Part shown: positions 56,264 through 64,000 of the stretch, piece after piece
How the letters are laid out: each line of letters begins with the position of its first letter
Position numbering within the stretch: the stretch's first letter is position 1
Notes under the pieces: model-generated
What the model saw: only the letters and a program-made list of their open reading frames with translations
What the model was told of the DNA's origin: nothing
The model's database searches: none
From: Sphingopyxis sp. 113P3
GTDB taxonomy: Bacteria > Pseudomonadota > Alphaproteobacteria > Sphingomonadales > Sphingomonadaceae
Assembly (NCBI RefSeq): GCF_001278035.1
Contig: NZ_CP009452.1
Location: forward strand, 1,707,501 to 1,771,500
Length of the DNA stretch: 64,000 nt
Direction of reading: 5' to 3'
Program-made: the position numbers and the translations under genes

Positions 56264-57082
56264 TCAGGACGCCGCTCTCGCGCCCATCTGCTGCGCATAG
56301 CCTGCCTGCACCAACGCGTTCATCCGGTCGAACAGCGCATCGGGATCGCCACGGCGCAGTCCGGGAACCTCGGCCTCGGCGCCCTCGGCGACGACGATCT
56401 CGCGCTTGCCGGCCTCCACCGCTTCCAGAATCCGCTCTGCAGCGGTTTCGGGCGCCAGGCCATTGTCGATCGCCTTGTCGCTTGTGCCGCGAACGCTGCC
56501 GTCGGCGTTGAGCGCGTTGCGGCTGACGTTGGTTGCCACCGATCCCGGGGCGACGACGAGGACTTTGAGGCCGAGATGCTCGTTTTCGGCGCGCACCGCG
56601 TCATGATAGCCGATGAGCCCGTGCTTCGCCGCCGAATAGGCGCTGCGCAGCGGAACGCCGGCAATCCCTGCGACGCTCGATATGGCGACGATCTGCCCGC
56701 CGCCAGCCGCGAGCATGCGCGGCAGAAGCTGCTGCGTGAGCGCGATCGGCGCGAGAAGATCGACATCGATGATTTTCTGGTAGACCGCAAAATCGGTGTC
56801 GACCGCGAGGCTGCGCTGCGAGATGCCCGCGTTGTTGACGAGGCCGTCGATGCGGCCGCACCAGTTCCAGGCTTCCTCGACCATGCGGGGGAGGGCGGCA
56901 TAGTCGGTGGCCTCGAAGGGAAGGATCATCGTACCGGGGCCGATGTCCTTCGCCGCTGCCTCGAGCGCTGCGACGTTGCGCCCCGAGAGGATCAGCTTTG
57001 CACCTCGCGCGGCGAGCCCGCGCGCGAGCGCCGCTCCGATCCCTGACGAGGCACCCGTTACCCACCAGACTTGATCCTTCAT
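56264..57082 (-). CDS. Short-chain dehydrogenase/reductase (SDR)
   Basis: 272-residue classical SDR. Cofactor site TGASSGIGAAL, structural LVNNAGIS, catalytic Ser in ISSVAGIAG and Tyr/Lys in YSAAKHGLIGY. LILSGRN after the second strand has an Arg suggesting NADP(H). The substrate is unknown; such genes often act on lipids or ketones. Confidence 0.9.
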   Translation of the reverse strand: MKDQVWWVTGASSGIGAALARGLAARGAKLILSGRNVAALEAAAKDIGPGTMILPFEATDYAALPRMVEEAWNWCGRIDGLVNNAGISQRSLAVDTDFAVYQKIIDVDLLAPIALTQQLLPRMLAAGGGQIVAISSVAGIAGVPLRSAYSAAKHGLIGYHDAVRAENEHLGLKVLVVAPGSVATNVSRNALNADGSVRGTSDKAIDNGLAPETAAERILEAVEAGKREIVVAEGAEAEVPGLRRGDPDALFDRMNALVQAGYAQQMGARAAS

Positions 57083-57190
57083 GACATCATCCCCATCTAA
57101 TTTTCCGTAGCAAGGTGAAACGGACCGGAATCCTCGTCAAGCCGCTGATTCCGCGGATTTCCCCGCGGGGTGGCAATTTTGTTGCGACTC
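57083..57190. other. Intergenic region, SDR / carD
   Basis: The gap between the divergent SDR and carD starts is 313 bases. No gene is supported in it. It holds the carD promoter (57191-57199) and then a leader of about 190 bases before carD; the left part shows only a CCGCGGATTTCCCCGCGG-type palindromic stretch near 57151-57168, of unknown meaning. Confidence 0.4.
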
Positions 57191-57199
57191 TGCTATAAT
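57191..57199 (+). promoter_or_regulatory. Extended -10 promoter upstream of carD
   Basis: TGCTATAAT is a perfect -10 box with the TG extension. The -35 region is weak (TGGCAA at 57171 with a 17-base spacer). Transcription from here gives carD a leader of about 190 bases. Confidence 0.5.
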
Positions 57200-57395
57200 A
57201 AATGTCAACGCGTCGAACTTTTCCCCCGCTTCGCCGTTCGCGGCGGGCATCGTCCGGCGTTCCGATGGAGCCATATCCCTTGCCACTTTAACGGGCTAGC
57301 GCCGACCCAGTTGCTCGATCCCCCTCTCATGCGAGGGCCGGATGCACCGGAGTTTTGACGCTCATCCCGCGGCAAGATCAATGAAAGGAACTTGC

Positions 57396-57923
57396 ATGTC
57401 CGCAAATACCCTCCTCTTCGAAGTCGGGGACTATGTTGTTTATCCCAAGCATGGCGTGGGGCGCGTCATCGAACTGCAGAAGTCGGAGATCGCCGGCATG
57501 CAGCTTGAACTTTATGTCCTGCGCTTTGAGAAAGAAAAAATGACTCTGCGTGTCCCGACCAACAAGGCGGAAGGCGTGGGGATGCGCAAGCTGTCGTCGG
57601 ACAAGACGCTGAAGGAAGCGCTGCAGGTGCTCACCACCAAACCGAAGGTGAAGCGCACCATGTGGTCGCGCCGCGCGCAGGAATATGAAGCGAAGATCAA
57701 CTCGGGTGACCTTGTGTCGATTGCCGAGGTGACCCGCGACCTGTTCCGCGCCGACGACCAGCCCGAGCAGAGCTATTCGGAACGTCAGATCTTCGAAGCG
57801 GCATCGAGCCGCCTCGCGCGCGAACTCGCCGCGATGGAGGAAAGCGACGAAAAGACCGCGCAGGCGAAGATCCTCCAGATCCTCAACGAGCATGCGCCGC
57901 TTTATTACACCGAAAAAGCCTAA
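57396..57923 (+). CDS. carD: CarD family transcriptional regulator
   Basis: 175-residue RNA-polymerase-binding regulator. The N-terminal Tudor-like domain (FEVGDYVVYPKHGVGRVIEL) binds the polymerase beta subunit. The helical C-terminal part with MWSRRAQEYEAKINSGD and SYSERQIFEAASSRLARELA contacts promoter DNA and stabilises open complexes, affecting rRNA and stress genes. ATG 57396 has GAAAGGAA upstream. A clear terminator follows. Confidence 0.94.
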   Translation: MSANTLLFEVGDYVVYPKHGVGRVIELQKSEIAGMQLELYVLRFEKEKMTLRVPTNKAEGVGMRKLSSDKTLKEALQVLTTKPKVKRTMWSRRAQEYEAKINSGDLVSIAEVTRDLFRADDQPEQSYSERQIFEAASSRLARELAAMEESDEKTAQAKILQILNEHAPLYYTEKA

Positions 57924-57943
57924 GCGCCTCGTAAGGCTATAAG

Positions 57944-57973
57944 AAAAGGGCGGTCCGAGAGGACCGCCCTTTT
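57944..57973 (+). terminator. Terminator of carD
   Basis: Perfect 13-bp stem AAAAGGGCGGTCC / GGACCGCCCTTTT with loop GAGA, 20 bases after the carD stop. The A/T-rich arms suit termination in either direction. Confidence 0.95.
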
Positions 57974-58084
57974 CCGTAGGTGGTTCCGCGCTCAGGCGCT
58001 CGTCCGGAAATCTGAGCGCTGCCCGGACGGCGTCCGACCACCATCTACTCGCGCCTCTCATTTGCTCGTCCTCGACTAAACTGA

Positions 58085-58228
58085 GCCCAGCAAATCTCGC
58101 GGCGCTTGCTGGCCGTCTTGTCGCGTGTCCGCCACGCCGCGCGCCGGGAGCTTGTCATGCATGCCGACCATGCCAAATTCCGTTTGGCTCTGTTCAAAAA
58201 GCCTGATGAGATGAGGCGGGCTAAATAA
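58085..58228 (+). pseudogene. Possible C-terminal gene remnant
   Basis: A frame open from 58085 to TAA 58226-58228 encodes about 47 protein-like residues with basic helical character (VRHAARRELVMHADHAKF, then RLALFKKPDEMRRAK). It is blocked upstream by TGA 58082-58084, and no good start precedes it; the first ATG is 58157. It may be the tail of a decayed gene. The source family is not recognised. Confidence 0.35.
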
Positions 58229-58503
58229 GACGATCAGCCACCTGCTGTTTCGTCGGTTCGGCAGCCACCGGTACGGCCGTGCGGGCAGTGTCGTTGTCCA
58301 TCTCTCTGAGCATCGCGGTGATCACGCGAAAGATATTGGCCGGAATGCTGATAGCTTCCGCTGCACCCCCTTGCCCGCCCTGCGCCCGCACGAAGCTCAC
58401 CGTCTGGTTTCACGAGCTGACTTGCAGCATTGCCGGCGACCTCGATTTCCTCGGTGCTTGGCTGATGCAGGTCCTCCAGGTTTACAGACAGTCCCGCCTC
58501 TGA
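58221..58503 (-). pseudogene. Decayed antitoxin-like (excisionase-family HTH) gene
   Basis: On the minus strand two frames together resemble the DNA-binding antitoxins of PIN-type modules. The right part in one frame reads HQPSTEEIEVAGNAASQLVK; after a frame change near 58400 the other frame reads GGAAEAISIPANIFRVITAM, ARTAVPVAAEPTKQQVADRL and then TAG at 58221. Relatives read LTTQQAADLLNVSRP at that last point, so the gene is both frameshifted and cut just before its HTH recognition helix. No PIN-toxin gene follows. Identification rests on recall of the family pattern. Confidence 0.5.
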
Positions 58504-58507
58504 GCCC

Positions 58508-58536
58508 TTGACAAATTATCTAACTAATCATATATG
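58508..58536 (+). promoter_or_regulatory. hipBA promoter
   Basis: TTGACA (58508-58513), a 17-base spacer and TATATG (58531-58536) form a near-consensus housekeeping promoter in a distinctly AT-rich stretch. It lies 41 bases upstream of the hipB start. Confidence 0.7.
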
Positions 58537-58566
58537 AAACATTAATTAGGATTACGTTTCAAATAT
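58532..58566. promoter_or_regulatory. Candidate HipB operator
   Basis: Imperfect inverted repeat ATATGAAAC (58532-58540) and GTTTCAAATAT (58556-58566) overlapping the -10 box and running to 12 bases before hipB. The placement suits autorepression by HipB, the rule for this family. No second copy is seen. Confidence 0.45.
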
Positions 58567-58577
58567 GGTTTAAAGAT

Positions 58578-58955
58578 ATGAGTTCCCCGAAGTCTAAAGC
58601 TGCGCTCGAGAGACTTGGCCGCGACATTCGTGGTGCGCGCCTGAGGCGAAGGATTACGGTCGCGGATCTGGCGGTGCGCGCAGGGACGTCGCCGAGTTCT
58701 ATCGCACGCCTCGAGAAGGGTGATGCCGGCGTGGCCGTCGGCACGCTTGCCGATATTCTCGTCGTTCTGGGCCTGGTGGAGCGGCTGGCTGATCTGATTG
58801 ATATCCGTAAAGATGATCTGGGATTGGCATTGGCCGATGAACACTTGCCGCGTCGCGGCCGGTCCTTTGCGACCAAACTGCGGAGACAGAAGCTCACTGC
58901 GAAGTTCGGGCAGGGTGAGACGGATATCGTGGATCCGGACGGCGTGGCCTTCTGA
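58578..58955 (+). CDS. hipB: HipB-like antitoxin, XRE-family HTH
   Basis: 125-residue DNA-binding antitoxin. The helix-turn-helix spans about residues 12-65 (LGRDIRGARLRRRITVADLA, then GTSPSSIARLEKGDAGVAVG). A basic C-terminal tail follows, longer than in E. coli HipB. Its TGA overlaps the hipA ATG (TGATG). Composition is less GC-rich than in surrounding housekeeping genes, suggesting acquisition. Confidence 0.88.
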   Translation: MSSPKSKAALERLGRDIRGARLRRRITVADLAVRAGTSPSSIARLEKGDAGVAVGTLADILVVLGLVERLADLIDIRKDDLGLALADEHLPRRGRSFATKLRRQKLTAKFGQGETDIVDPDGVAF

Positions 58956-60187
58956 TGGCCGATTTTACTGCCCATGTGGTTCTGGGCGAAAGCCGGGCAC
59001 CGGTCGGTCTGTTGCGTTTCACGCAGAACGGCCCGCGTCAGTACTCCACCTTCGCCTATGATCGAGCGTGGATCGAGAGCCCGCGTGCTTTTGCCGTTCA
59101 GCCGGATTTTCCTCTTGAGGGAGGACCGTTCCATACGTCTGGACAGCCCGGAAACATGCGTGATGCGCTCCCGGGTGCCATCGCTGATGCCGCTCCGGAT
59201 ACATGGGGTCGCAGACTTCTCGAGCGCGCATATGGAAGTGGTCTTTCCGAGTTCGAGTATCTGACGCTATCCGACGATAGTTGCCGGCAAGGTGCGCTGC
59301 GGTTTCTTGATAACGAGGGGCAGCTCATTCGGGGTGAGGCGGCAGACGCGCTGCCGCGTCTCGTCGACCTGAACGCGATCACAGCCCTCGCGCGCGCCTA
59401 TGAGCAGGGCAAAGAGATTGCTGCTGAAGATCTGCAGTTTCTCGCCGGCGCAGGTGGATCTGGTGGCGCGCGTCCCAAAGCAAATGTGAAGGATGGGGAC
59501 ATACTTTGGCTGGCGAAATTCACGTCAGTTCATGATCAGCAACCGATTGAACGGGTCGAGGTAGCCACGCTTCGTCTGGCACAGGCCTGCGGGATCCGCA
59601 CACCAGCCGCGCGGCTGGAACTTGCCGATACTCCCTTTCCTGTCGCGCTCATCCGGCGGTTCGATCGGCGCGGGGCCACTCGCATTCCGTATATCTCGGC
59701 CCGTACTGCCTTGGGCAAGACCGGGGCAGCGCTTGGATCTTACACTGAAATCGTCGATTTCATACGGACGTACTCCGACGACCCACGGGGAGAATTCCGG
59801 GAGCTCTTCCTTCGATTGGTCTTTACGATCCTTGTGTCGAACAAGGACGACCATCTGAAAAATCACGGCTTCATTTACGTGGGATCAGGTCGGTGGCGCT
59901 TATCCCCGATCTTCGATGTGAATCCAGCGCCAGACCGCAATCCGCATCTTGAAACGGCGATTATGGAGGGCGGCGCACATGACCGATCGATTCGGCTTGC
60001 CCTCGAAGCTTGCGATTTCTTCGAAATCACCGAGCAGGATGCGCGACGGATTATTCGCGAGGCAGCGAGCCGTGTTTCCCAAGGTTGGCGTGAAGCGTTG
60101 CGATCCACGGGCGTCTTGGGAAGTCAGGCGCGAGAGTATGAGGGGGCGTTCCTCAATGATCAGACAGAAATTGCGCTTTCTCTTTAG
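58955..60187 (+). CDS. hipA: HipA-like serine/threonine kinase toxin
   Basis: 410-residue HipA-family kinase, the toxin of the module. N-terminal subdomain 1 (about 1-100); the Gly-rich loop AGAGGSGGARPK (165-175), ATP-site Lys189 in WLAKF, catalytic Asp299 in SNKDDHLKNHGF with Asn303, and metal Asp321 in PIFDVNP are all present, so the toxin should be active. E. coli HipA inactivates glutamyl-tRNA synthetase; the target here is unknown. Coupled to hipB by TGATG. Confidence 0.93.
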   Translation: MADFTAHVVLGESRAPVGLLRFTQNGPRQYSTFAYDRAWIESPRAFAVQPDFPLEGGPFHTSGQPGNMRDALPGAIADAAPDTWGRRLLERAYGSGLSEFEYLTLSDDSCRQGALRFLDNEGQLIRGEAADALPRLVDLNAITALARAYEQGKEIAAEDLQFLAGAGGSGGARPKANVKDGDILWLAKFTSVHDQQPIERVEVATLRLAQACGIRTPAARLELADTPFPVALIRRFDRRGATRIPYISARTALGKTGAALGSYTEIVDFIRTYSDDPRGEFRELFLRLVFTILVSNKDDHLKNHGFIYVGSGRWRLSPIFDVNPAPDRNPHLETAIMEGGAHDRSIRLALEACDFFEITEQDARRIIREAASRVSQGWREALRSTGVLGSQAREYEGAFLNDQTEIALSL

Positions 60188-60406
60188 CTATCAAATATGA
60201 TCATTAAACGCGTTAAAGTCTCCATATTCGACGAATAATTTAACGTATGGGTGCACGTCGATTGTGCCGACAATTGCTGGCCATCAGATTCCTTTTCGAT
60301 GAACGCGCGGTAGGGCGGCAGATCTCACCATGCATATCGAACAAGTGCCGGCAATGTGGGGAGCAGGCGCGTGGGTTTCTGCGGGTCGGCCGCGCCGTCA
60401 ATGGCG
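60188..60406. other. Intergenic region hipA / truA
   Basis: 219 bases. The first 60 are AT-rich with small palindromes (ATGATCAT, AACGCGTT); the rest looks like chromosomal background. Short frames here have no family match or ribosome site. It probably holds the right edge of the acquired hipBA segment; no attachment-site repeat is evident. Confidence 0.4.
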
Positions 60407-61147
60407 CTACGGATATCTCGCTTCAACGAAAAAGAGCCCGTCGGGCGGCGCATTCAGCCCGAGCGCGCCGCGGTCTGCGGCGTCGAGCGCCGCCTTGAGG
60501 TCGCGTGCCGCCCATTTTCCTTCGCCGACCATCACGAGGCAGCCGACCATCGAGCGCACCTGATGGTGAAGGAAGCTGCGTGCTGCGGTTTCGACGATGA
60601 TCTCATCGCCGTGGCGGCTGACGCGGATCCGGTCGAGGGTCTTGACCGGGCTTGCCGCCTGACAGTGCACCGAGCGGAAGGTCGTGAAATCGTGCCGCCC
60701 GACGAGCAGCTGCGCAGCGCCGTGCATCGCGTCGGCATCGAGCGGCTTTGCAACCTGCCACGATAGCCCCTTGTCCCAGGTCAGCGGTGCCCGGCGGTTG
60801 ACGATGCGATATTCATAGGAGCGTCCGATGCACGAAAAGCGCGCATGCCAGTCATCGGCCACTGTCTCGCATGCGAGCACCGCGACCGGGGCGGGGCGAA
60901 GCTGCGCATTCAAGGCCTCCATCAGCCGGAAGGGCGTGAGAGGCTTTTCGATATCGACATGCGCGCGCATCGCGATCGCGTGGACGCCGGCATCGGTGCG
61001 TCCTGCGCCATGCACGGCGGCTTCCTCGCCGGTGATCCGCGTCACCGCTTCCTCGATCGCCTGCTGTACGCTCGGCCCGTGCGACTGGCGCTGCCAGCCC
61101 ATGAAAGGGCGGCCGTCGAATTCGATGGTGAGGGCGAAGCGGGTCAA
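60407..61147 (-). CDS. truA: tRNA pseudouridine(38-40) synthase
   Basis: 246-residue enzyme isomerising U38-40 in tRNA anticodon arms. Catalytic Asp in [30 protein letters not shown] near the N-terminus and [11 protein letters not shown] near the C-terminus are family landmarks. The start is TTG 61147, overlapping the fmt stop as TTGA; no ATG or GTG gives a family-like N-terminus ([14 protein letters not shown]). Confidence 0.94.
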   Translation of the reverse strand: MTRFALTIEFDGRPFMGWQRQSHGPSVQQAIEEAVTRITGEEAAVHGAGRTDAGVHAIAMRAHVDIEKPLTPFRLMEALNAQLRPAPVAVLACETVADDWHARFSCIGRSYEYRIVNRRAPLTWDKGLSWQVAKPLDADAMHGAAQLLVGRHDFTTFRSVHCQAASPVKTLDRIRVSRHGDEIIVETAARSFLHHQVRSMVGCLVMVGEGKWAARDLKAALDAADRGALGLNAPPDGLFFVEARYP

Positions 61148-62064
61148 GCGAGCCGTGTCCCTTTGGGGACCGCGCGCCCGCGAAGGAGTTCTGCTGCGTC
61201 CATCGCCGGTTTGCCAGCCCGCTGCACGCGCACCGCGCGGATCGCGCCAGGATTGCACGCGACCGTCAGCGCGTCGTCGAGGGTCACGCCCGGCGCCGCG
61301 CCGGCGACGGTCTCGGCCGGATGGACCACTTCGGCTGCGAGTAGCTTGTAGCGTTCACCCTCGAGTTCGAAAAACGCGCCAGGGACGGGGTTGAAAGCGC
61401 GGATCTGACGTTCGACCTGCACAGCGCTGGTCAGAAAATCGAGTCGCGCCTCGCTCTTGTCGATCTTCGCGGCATAGGTTGCCCCGTCACGGGGCTGCGC
61501 TTCGGGCGCGAAGGCGTGTAGGTCGCTCAGCACCTTCACCATCAGTTCGGCGCCCATCGCTGCCAGTTCGTCGGTGAGTTCGCCCGCGGTCTTGTGATCG
61601 ACCGGCGTGCGCCCGATCAGCCGCATCGCGCCGGTGTCGAGGCCGGCGTCCATCTGCATGATCGTCACGCCCGTCTCGGCGTCCCCTGCGAGAATCGCGC
61701 GTTGCACCGGCGCCGCGCCGCGCCAGCGCGGGAGGATCGATCCATGAACGTTGAGGCACCCCGCGCGCGGCGCATCGAGGACCGCCTGCGGAAGAATGAG
61801 CCCATAGGCTGCGACCACCGCGACATCGAGATCGAGCGCGGCGAAGTCCGCCTGCTCCTCGGCGCTTTTCAAGCTCTTCGGGGTGCGCACCGAGAGACCA
61901 TTGGCCTCGGCCCACTGGTGCACCGCGCTTTGCTGCAGCTTCTTGCCGCGCTGCGCCGGACGCGGCGGCTGCGTGTAGACGGCCGCAATCTCGTGCCCCG
62001 CCGCGTGGAGTGCAGCAAGCGTCGGCACCGCAAAGGGCGGCGTTCCCATGAAGGCGATGCGCAT
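61144..62064 (-). CDS. fmt: Methionyl-tRNA formyltransferase
   Basis: 306-residue enzyme formylating initiator Met-tRNA. N-terminus [15 protein letters not shown], catalytic block [20 protein letters not shown] and the metal/active-site Asp region [10 protein letters not shown] are diagnostic; the C-terminal OB-like domain follows. ATG 62064 has GGA 8 bases upstream; ATG 62070 is the alternative. Coupled to truA by TTGA and divergent from recR by only 35 bases. Confidence 0.96.
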   Translation of the reverse strand: MRIAFMGTPPFAVPTLAALHAAGHEIAAVYTQPPRPAQRGKKLQQSAVHQWAEANGLSVRTPKSLKSAEEQADFAALDLDVAVVAAYGLILPQAVLDAPRAGCLNVHGSILPRWRGAAPVQRAILAGDAETGVTIMQMDAGLDTGAMRLIGRTPVDHKTAGELTDELAAMGAELMVKVLSDLHAFAPEAQPRDGATYAAKIDKSEARLDFLTSAVQVERQIRAFNPVPGAFFELEGERYKLLAAEVVHPAETVAGAAPGVTLDDALTVACNPGAIRAVRVQRAGKPAMDAAELLRGRAVPKGTRLA

Positions 62065-62099
62065 TGTCATTTCCAGCGCGCCGCTTAAGACCATCCGTC

Positions 62100-62696
62100 A
62101 TGGCATCGCAAGAGATTGAAGCTCTCGTCCAGCAACTTGCCCGTCTTCCGGGCCTTGGCCCGCGCTCGGCGCGGCGCGCCGTGTTGCACCTGATGAAGAA
62201 GCGCGAAACCGCCTTCGCGCCGCTTCTCGCTGCTCTTGAGACTGTGTCGGAAAGGCTCGTTACCTGCGCGATATGCGGGAATGTCGACACGCAGGACCCG
62301 TGCGCAATCTGCGCTGATCCGCGCCGCGACCCGCGCAGTCTCTGCGTCGTTGAGGAGGTGTCGGACCTTTGGGCGCTCGACAAGTCGCGGCTCTTCCCCG
62401 GCAAATATCATGTGCTGGGGGGGCGGCTGTCGGCGCTCGAGGGCGTGCGGCCTCAGGATCTCAGCATCGACGCGCTCGTAAGCCGCGTCGCTGCGGGTGG
62501 CATCGACGAAGTGGTGCTCGCAATGAACGCGACGCTCGAGGGGCAGACGACCGCGCATTATCTCGCCGAGCGGCTCGAGAGCTATCCGGTTCGCCTGACC
62601 CAGCTCGCACATGGCCTCCCGGTCGGCGGCGAACTCGACTATCTCGACGAGGGAACGCTGGCGCAGGCGCTCAGGGCCAGGCGCCCGGTGGGCTAA
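62100..62696 (+). CDS. recR: Recombination protein RecR
   Basis: 198-residue RecFOR-pathway protein that helps load RecA at gaps. Helix-hairpin-helix [15 protein letters not shown], four-Cys zinc finger [16 protein letters not shown], Toprim [14 protein letters not shown] and the C-terminal [21 protein letters not shown] are all present. No ribosome site is obvious before ATG 62100. Confidence 0.97.
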   Translation: MASQEIEALVQQLARLPGLGPRSARRAVLHLMKKRETAFAPLLAALETVSERLVTCAICGNVDTQDPCAICADPRRDPRSLCVVEEVSDLWALDKSRLFPGKYHVLGGRLSALEGVRPQDLSIDALVSRVAAGGIDEVVLAMNATLEGQTTAHYLAERLESYPVRLTQLAHGLPVGGELDYLDEGTLAQALRARRPVG

Positions 62697-62874
62697 ATGC
62701 GGATCGCAAGGTACGCGTGCGTAATGTCTCGCGCGGGGCTTGATCGCGCAGGCAAATTTGCCTTTCCCCCCAAATCTGCCGGCACCGAGAGTGCGACAAA
62801 GGCGAGGAAAGCGCGCAAGTGAGCTCAAAAGAGGGCCCCTTGACCCCGCGCCCCTGCGATCATACCTGACCCTC

Positions 62875-63408
62875 ATGGCCCTATTACCGATCATAGAGAC
62901 CCCGGACCCCCGGCTGCGCGTCATCTCGAAGCCCGTGGAGACGTTTGACGCCGAGTTGAAGCAGCTCGTCGCCGACATGTTCGAGACGATGTACGATGCG
63001 CCCGGAATCGGGCTAGCCGCGATTCAGGTCGGGGTGGCAAAGCGCATCCTCGTGATCGACCTTCAGGAAACCGATCCGGAGGATGAAGAGGGCAAGCGCG
63101 TGATCCGCAATCCGCGCGTCTTCATCAATCCTGTCTTCTCCGATTTTTCAGAAGAGCATAGCGTCTATCAGGAAGGCTGTCTGTCGGTCCCCGAGCAATA
63201 TGCCGAGGTAACGCGCCCTGCTGAAGTCACGGTCGACTGGCAGGACGCGGACGGCAATCATCACCGCGAACGCATGACCGGCCTCATGGCAACGTGCATC
63301 CAGCACGAACATGATCATCTGGAAGGCATTCTCTTCATCGATCATCTCTCGCGTCTGAAGCGCCAAATGGTGCTGAAGAAGCTCGCCAAAATGCGCAAGG
63401 CGGCCTGA
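62875..63408 (+). CDS. def: Peptide deformylase
   Basis: 177-residue metalloenzyme removing formyl from nascent proteins, partner in function to fmt nearby. The three family motifs are GIGLAAIQVG, EGCLSVP and QHEHDHLEG (metal His pair and catalytic Glu). ATG 62875 is set by the family N-terminus (LPIIETPDPRLR). No ribosome site precedes it; a TTGACC at 62840 suggests a very short or absent leader. Confidence 0.97.
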   Translation: MALLPIIETPDPRLRVISKPVETFDAELKQLVADMFETMYDAPGIGLAAIQVGVAKRILVIDLQETDPEDEEGKRVIRNPRVFINPVFSDFSEEHSVYQEGCLSVPEQYAEVTRPAEVTVDWQDADGNHHRERMTGLMATCIQHEHDHLEGILFIDHLSRLKRQMVLKKLAKMRKAA

Positions 63409-63461
63409 CCGGCGTTGTCGGCGAAGCCTCCGCTGCTCACCATCCCTGACAGAAGAATAGC

Positions 63462-63483
63462 CGCCCCAGCTTTCGCTGGGGCG
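63462..63483. terminator. Hairpin between convergent def and grpE
   Basis: Perfect 9-bp stem CGCCCCAGC / GCTGGGGCG with loop TTTC, 54 bases after the def stop and 12 before the grpE stop. No T run, so termination may be weak; it resembles an extragenic palindrome. Confidence 0.45.
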
Positions 63484-63494
63484 ACGCGTCGCGC

Positions 63495-64000
63495 TTAGTC
63501 CGCCTTCTTTGCGACGCCGACCATCGCGGGGCGCAGCAGGCGGTCCTTCATCATGTATCCCGCCTGCATCTCCTGCACGATCGTGCCGGGCTCCTTGTCG
63601 CTTGGAATCTCGAGCATCGCCTGATGCTGGTTTGGGTCGAGCGGCAGGCCGATCGCTGCAATGCGGGTAATTCCGTGGCGTTCGAAAACGCTCATCAGCT
63701 CGCGTTCGGTCGCTTCGAGACCTGCCACAAAGGGCTTGAACTTCTCGTCCTCGCGCTGCTCGTCCCCGATCGCGGAGAGCGCACGGCCGAGATTGTCCGC
63801 GACCGACAGGATGTCGCGCGCAAATTTGGTCGCGGCATAGGCATGCGCGTCGGCGATTTCCTTGTCCTTGCGCCGGGTCACATTCTGCGTCTCGGCGCGC
63901 GCATAGAGAAGTTCCTGCTGCAGCGATGCGATCTGTTCAGCAAGCTTTGCCGCCTCGTCCTGCGGCTCGGCTTCGCCCGCAGGGGCATCGGTCGCAGCGG
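63495..64000 (-). CDS. grpE: Nucleotide exchange factor GrpE, N-terminus outside window
   Basis: Cochaperone that releases ADP from DnaK. The frame is open to the right edge. Seen are the long coiled-coil part (KLAEQIASLQQELLYARAE, NVTRRKDKEIADAHAYA), KFARDILSVADNLGRAL and the beta domain ending MMKDRLLRPAMVGVAK. About 168 residues are visible; a short acidic N-terminus and the start codon lie beyond base 64000. Confidence 0.95.
   Translation of the reverse strand, partial: AATDAPAGEAEPQDEAAKLAEQIASLQQELLYARAETQNVTRRKDKEIADAHAYAATKFARDILSVADNLGRALSAIGDEQREDEKFKPFVAGLEATERELMSVFERHGITRIAAIGLPLDPNQHQAMLEIPSDKEPGTIVQEMQAGYMMKDRLLRPAMVGVAKKAD

Noticed and set aside
58279..58503. 74-codon plus-strand frame
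   Set aside because: Antisense to the antitoxin-like fragments, no ribosome site and no family resemblance.
60247..60498. 83-codon plus-strand frame between hipA and truA
   Set aside because: Overlaps the truA 3' end, has irregular composition and no start signal.

Overview
The window is 64 kb of high-GC, densely packed chromosomal DNA from an alphaproteobacterium, most likely a sphingomonad (Sphingopyxis/Sphingomonas-like). The pointers are a CarD regulator, a UPF0262 protein, the cobA-DUF2849-cysI-DUF934-cysH sulfur operon, RcnB-type and EF-hand periplasmic proteins, a K+-independent H+-pyrophosphatase and many acyl-CoA enzymes. The genus is an inference from gene content; no rRNA is present to confirm it.

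Layout. 1-3924: a tightly overlapping catabolic operon (kynureninase, nitrilase, gentisate-dioxygenase-type bicupin, FAH-family hydrolase), cut by the left edge. 4090-6916: EF-hand protein and a two-component system. 6951-12065: minus-strand housekeeping and salvage genes (thioesterase, enoyl-reductase-like protein, DoxX, then UPF0262-GH25-cdd-dcd). 12193-13704: dnaB. 13747-17753: assimilatory sulfate/sulfite reduction operon with siroheme methyltransferase. 17918-30026: mixed metabolism (succinylglutamate semialdehyde dehydrogenase, hydrolase, glycosyltransferase, nitronate-monooxygenase-like protein, hydroxyacid dehydrogenase, small exported proteins, thiolase, 1-Cys peroxiredoxin, coniferyl-type aldehyde dehydrogenase). 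30073: tRNA-Leu(CAA). 30185-37149: heme-barrel protein, agmatine-to-putrescine pair aguB/aguA, two exported peptidases. 37228-38351: rpsD and chorismate mutase.

38426-50725 is an acyl-CoA catabolic island: thiolase, two pairs of acyl-CoA dehydrogenases that look like heteromeric subunits, three crotonase-fold enzymes, an acyl-CoA ligase, a double hot-dog hydratase and a thioesterase. Two divergent promoter regions in it (42.96 and 46.98 kb) share an almost identical 18-bp palindromic site, so one regulator probably controls the cluster. One dehydrogenase gene carries an in-frame amber codon.

50736-53859 is a nested mobile unit: two identical 840-bp IS5-family copies in inverted orientation flanking a 1434-bp IS701-type element, with TA at every IS5 junction. 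It lies between the thioesterase gene and hppA. 54044-57923: H+-pyrophosphatase, a short-chain dehydrogenase and carD. 57974-60187 is an accessory patch: decayed gene fragments, including a broken antitoxin-like gene, beside an intact hipBA toxin-antitoxin pair with its own AT-rich promoter. 60407-64000: housekeeping genes truA, fmt, recR, def and the start-truncated grpE.
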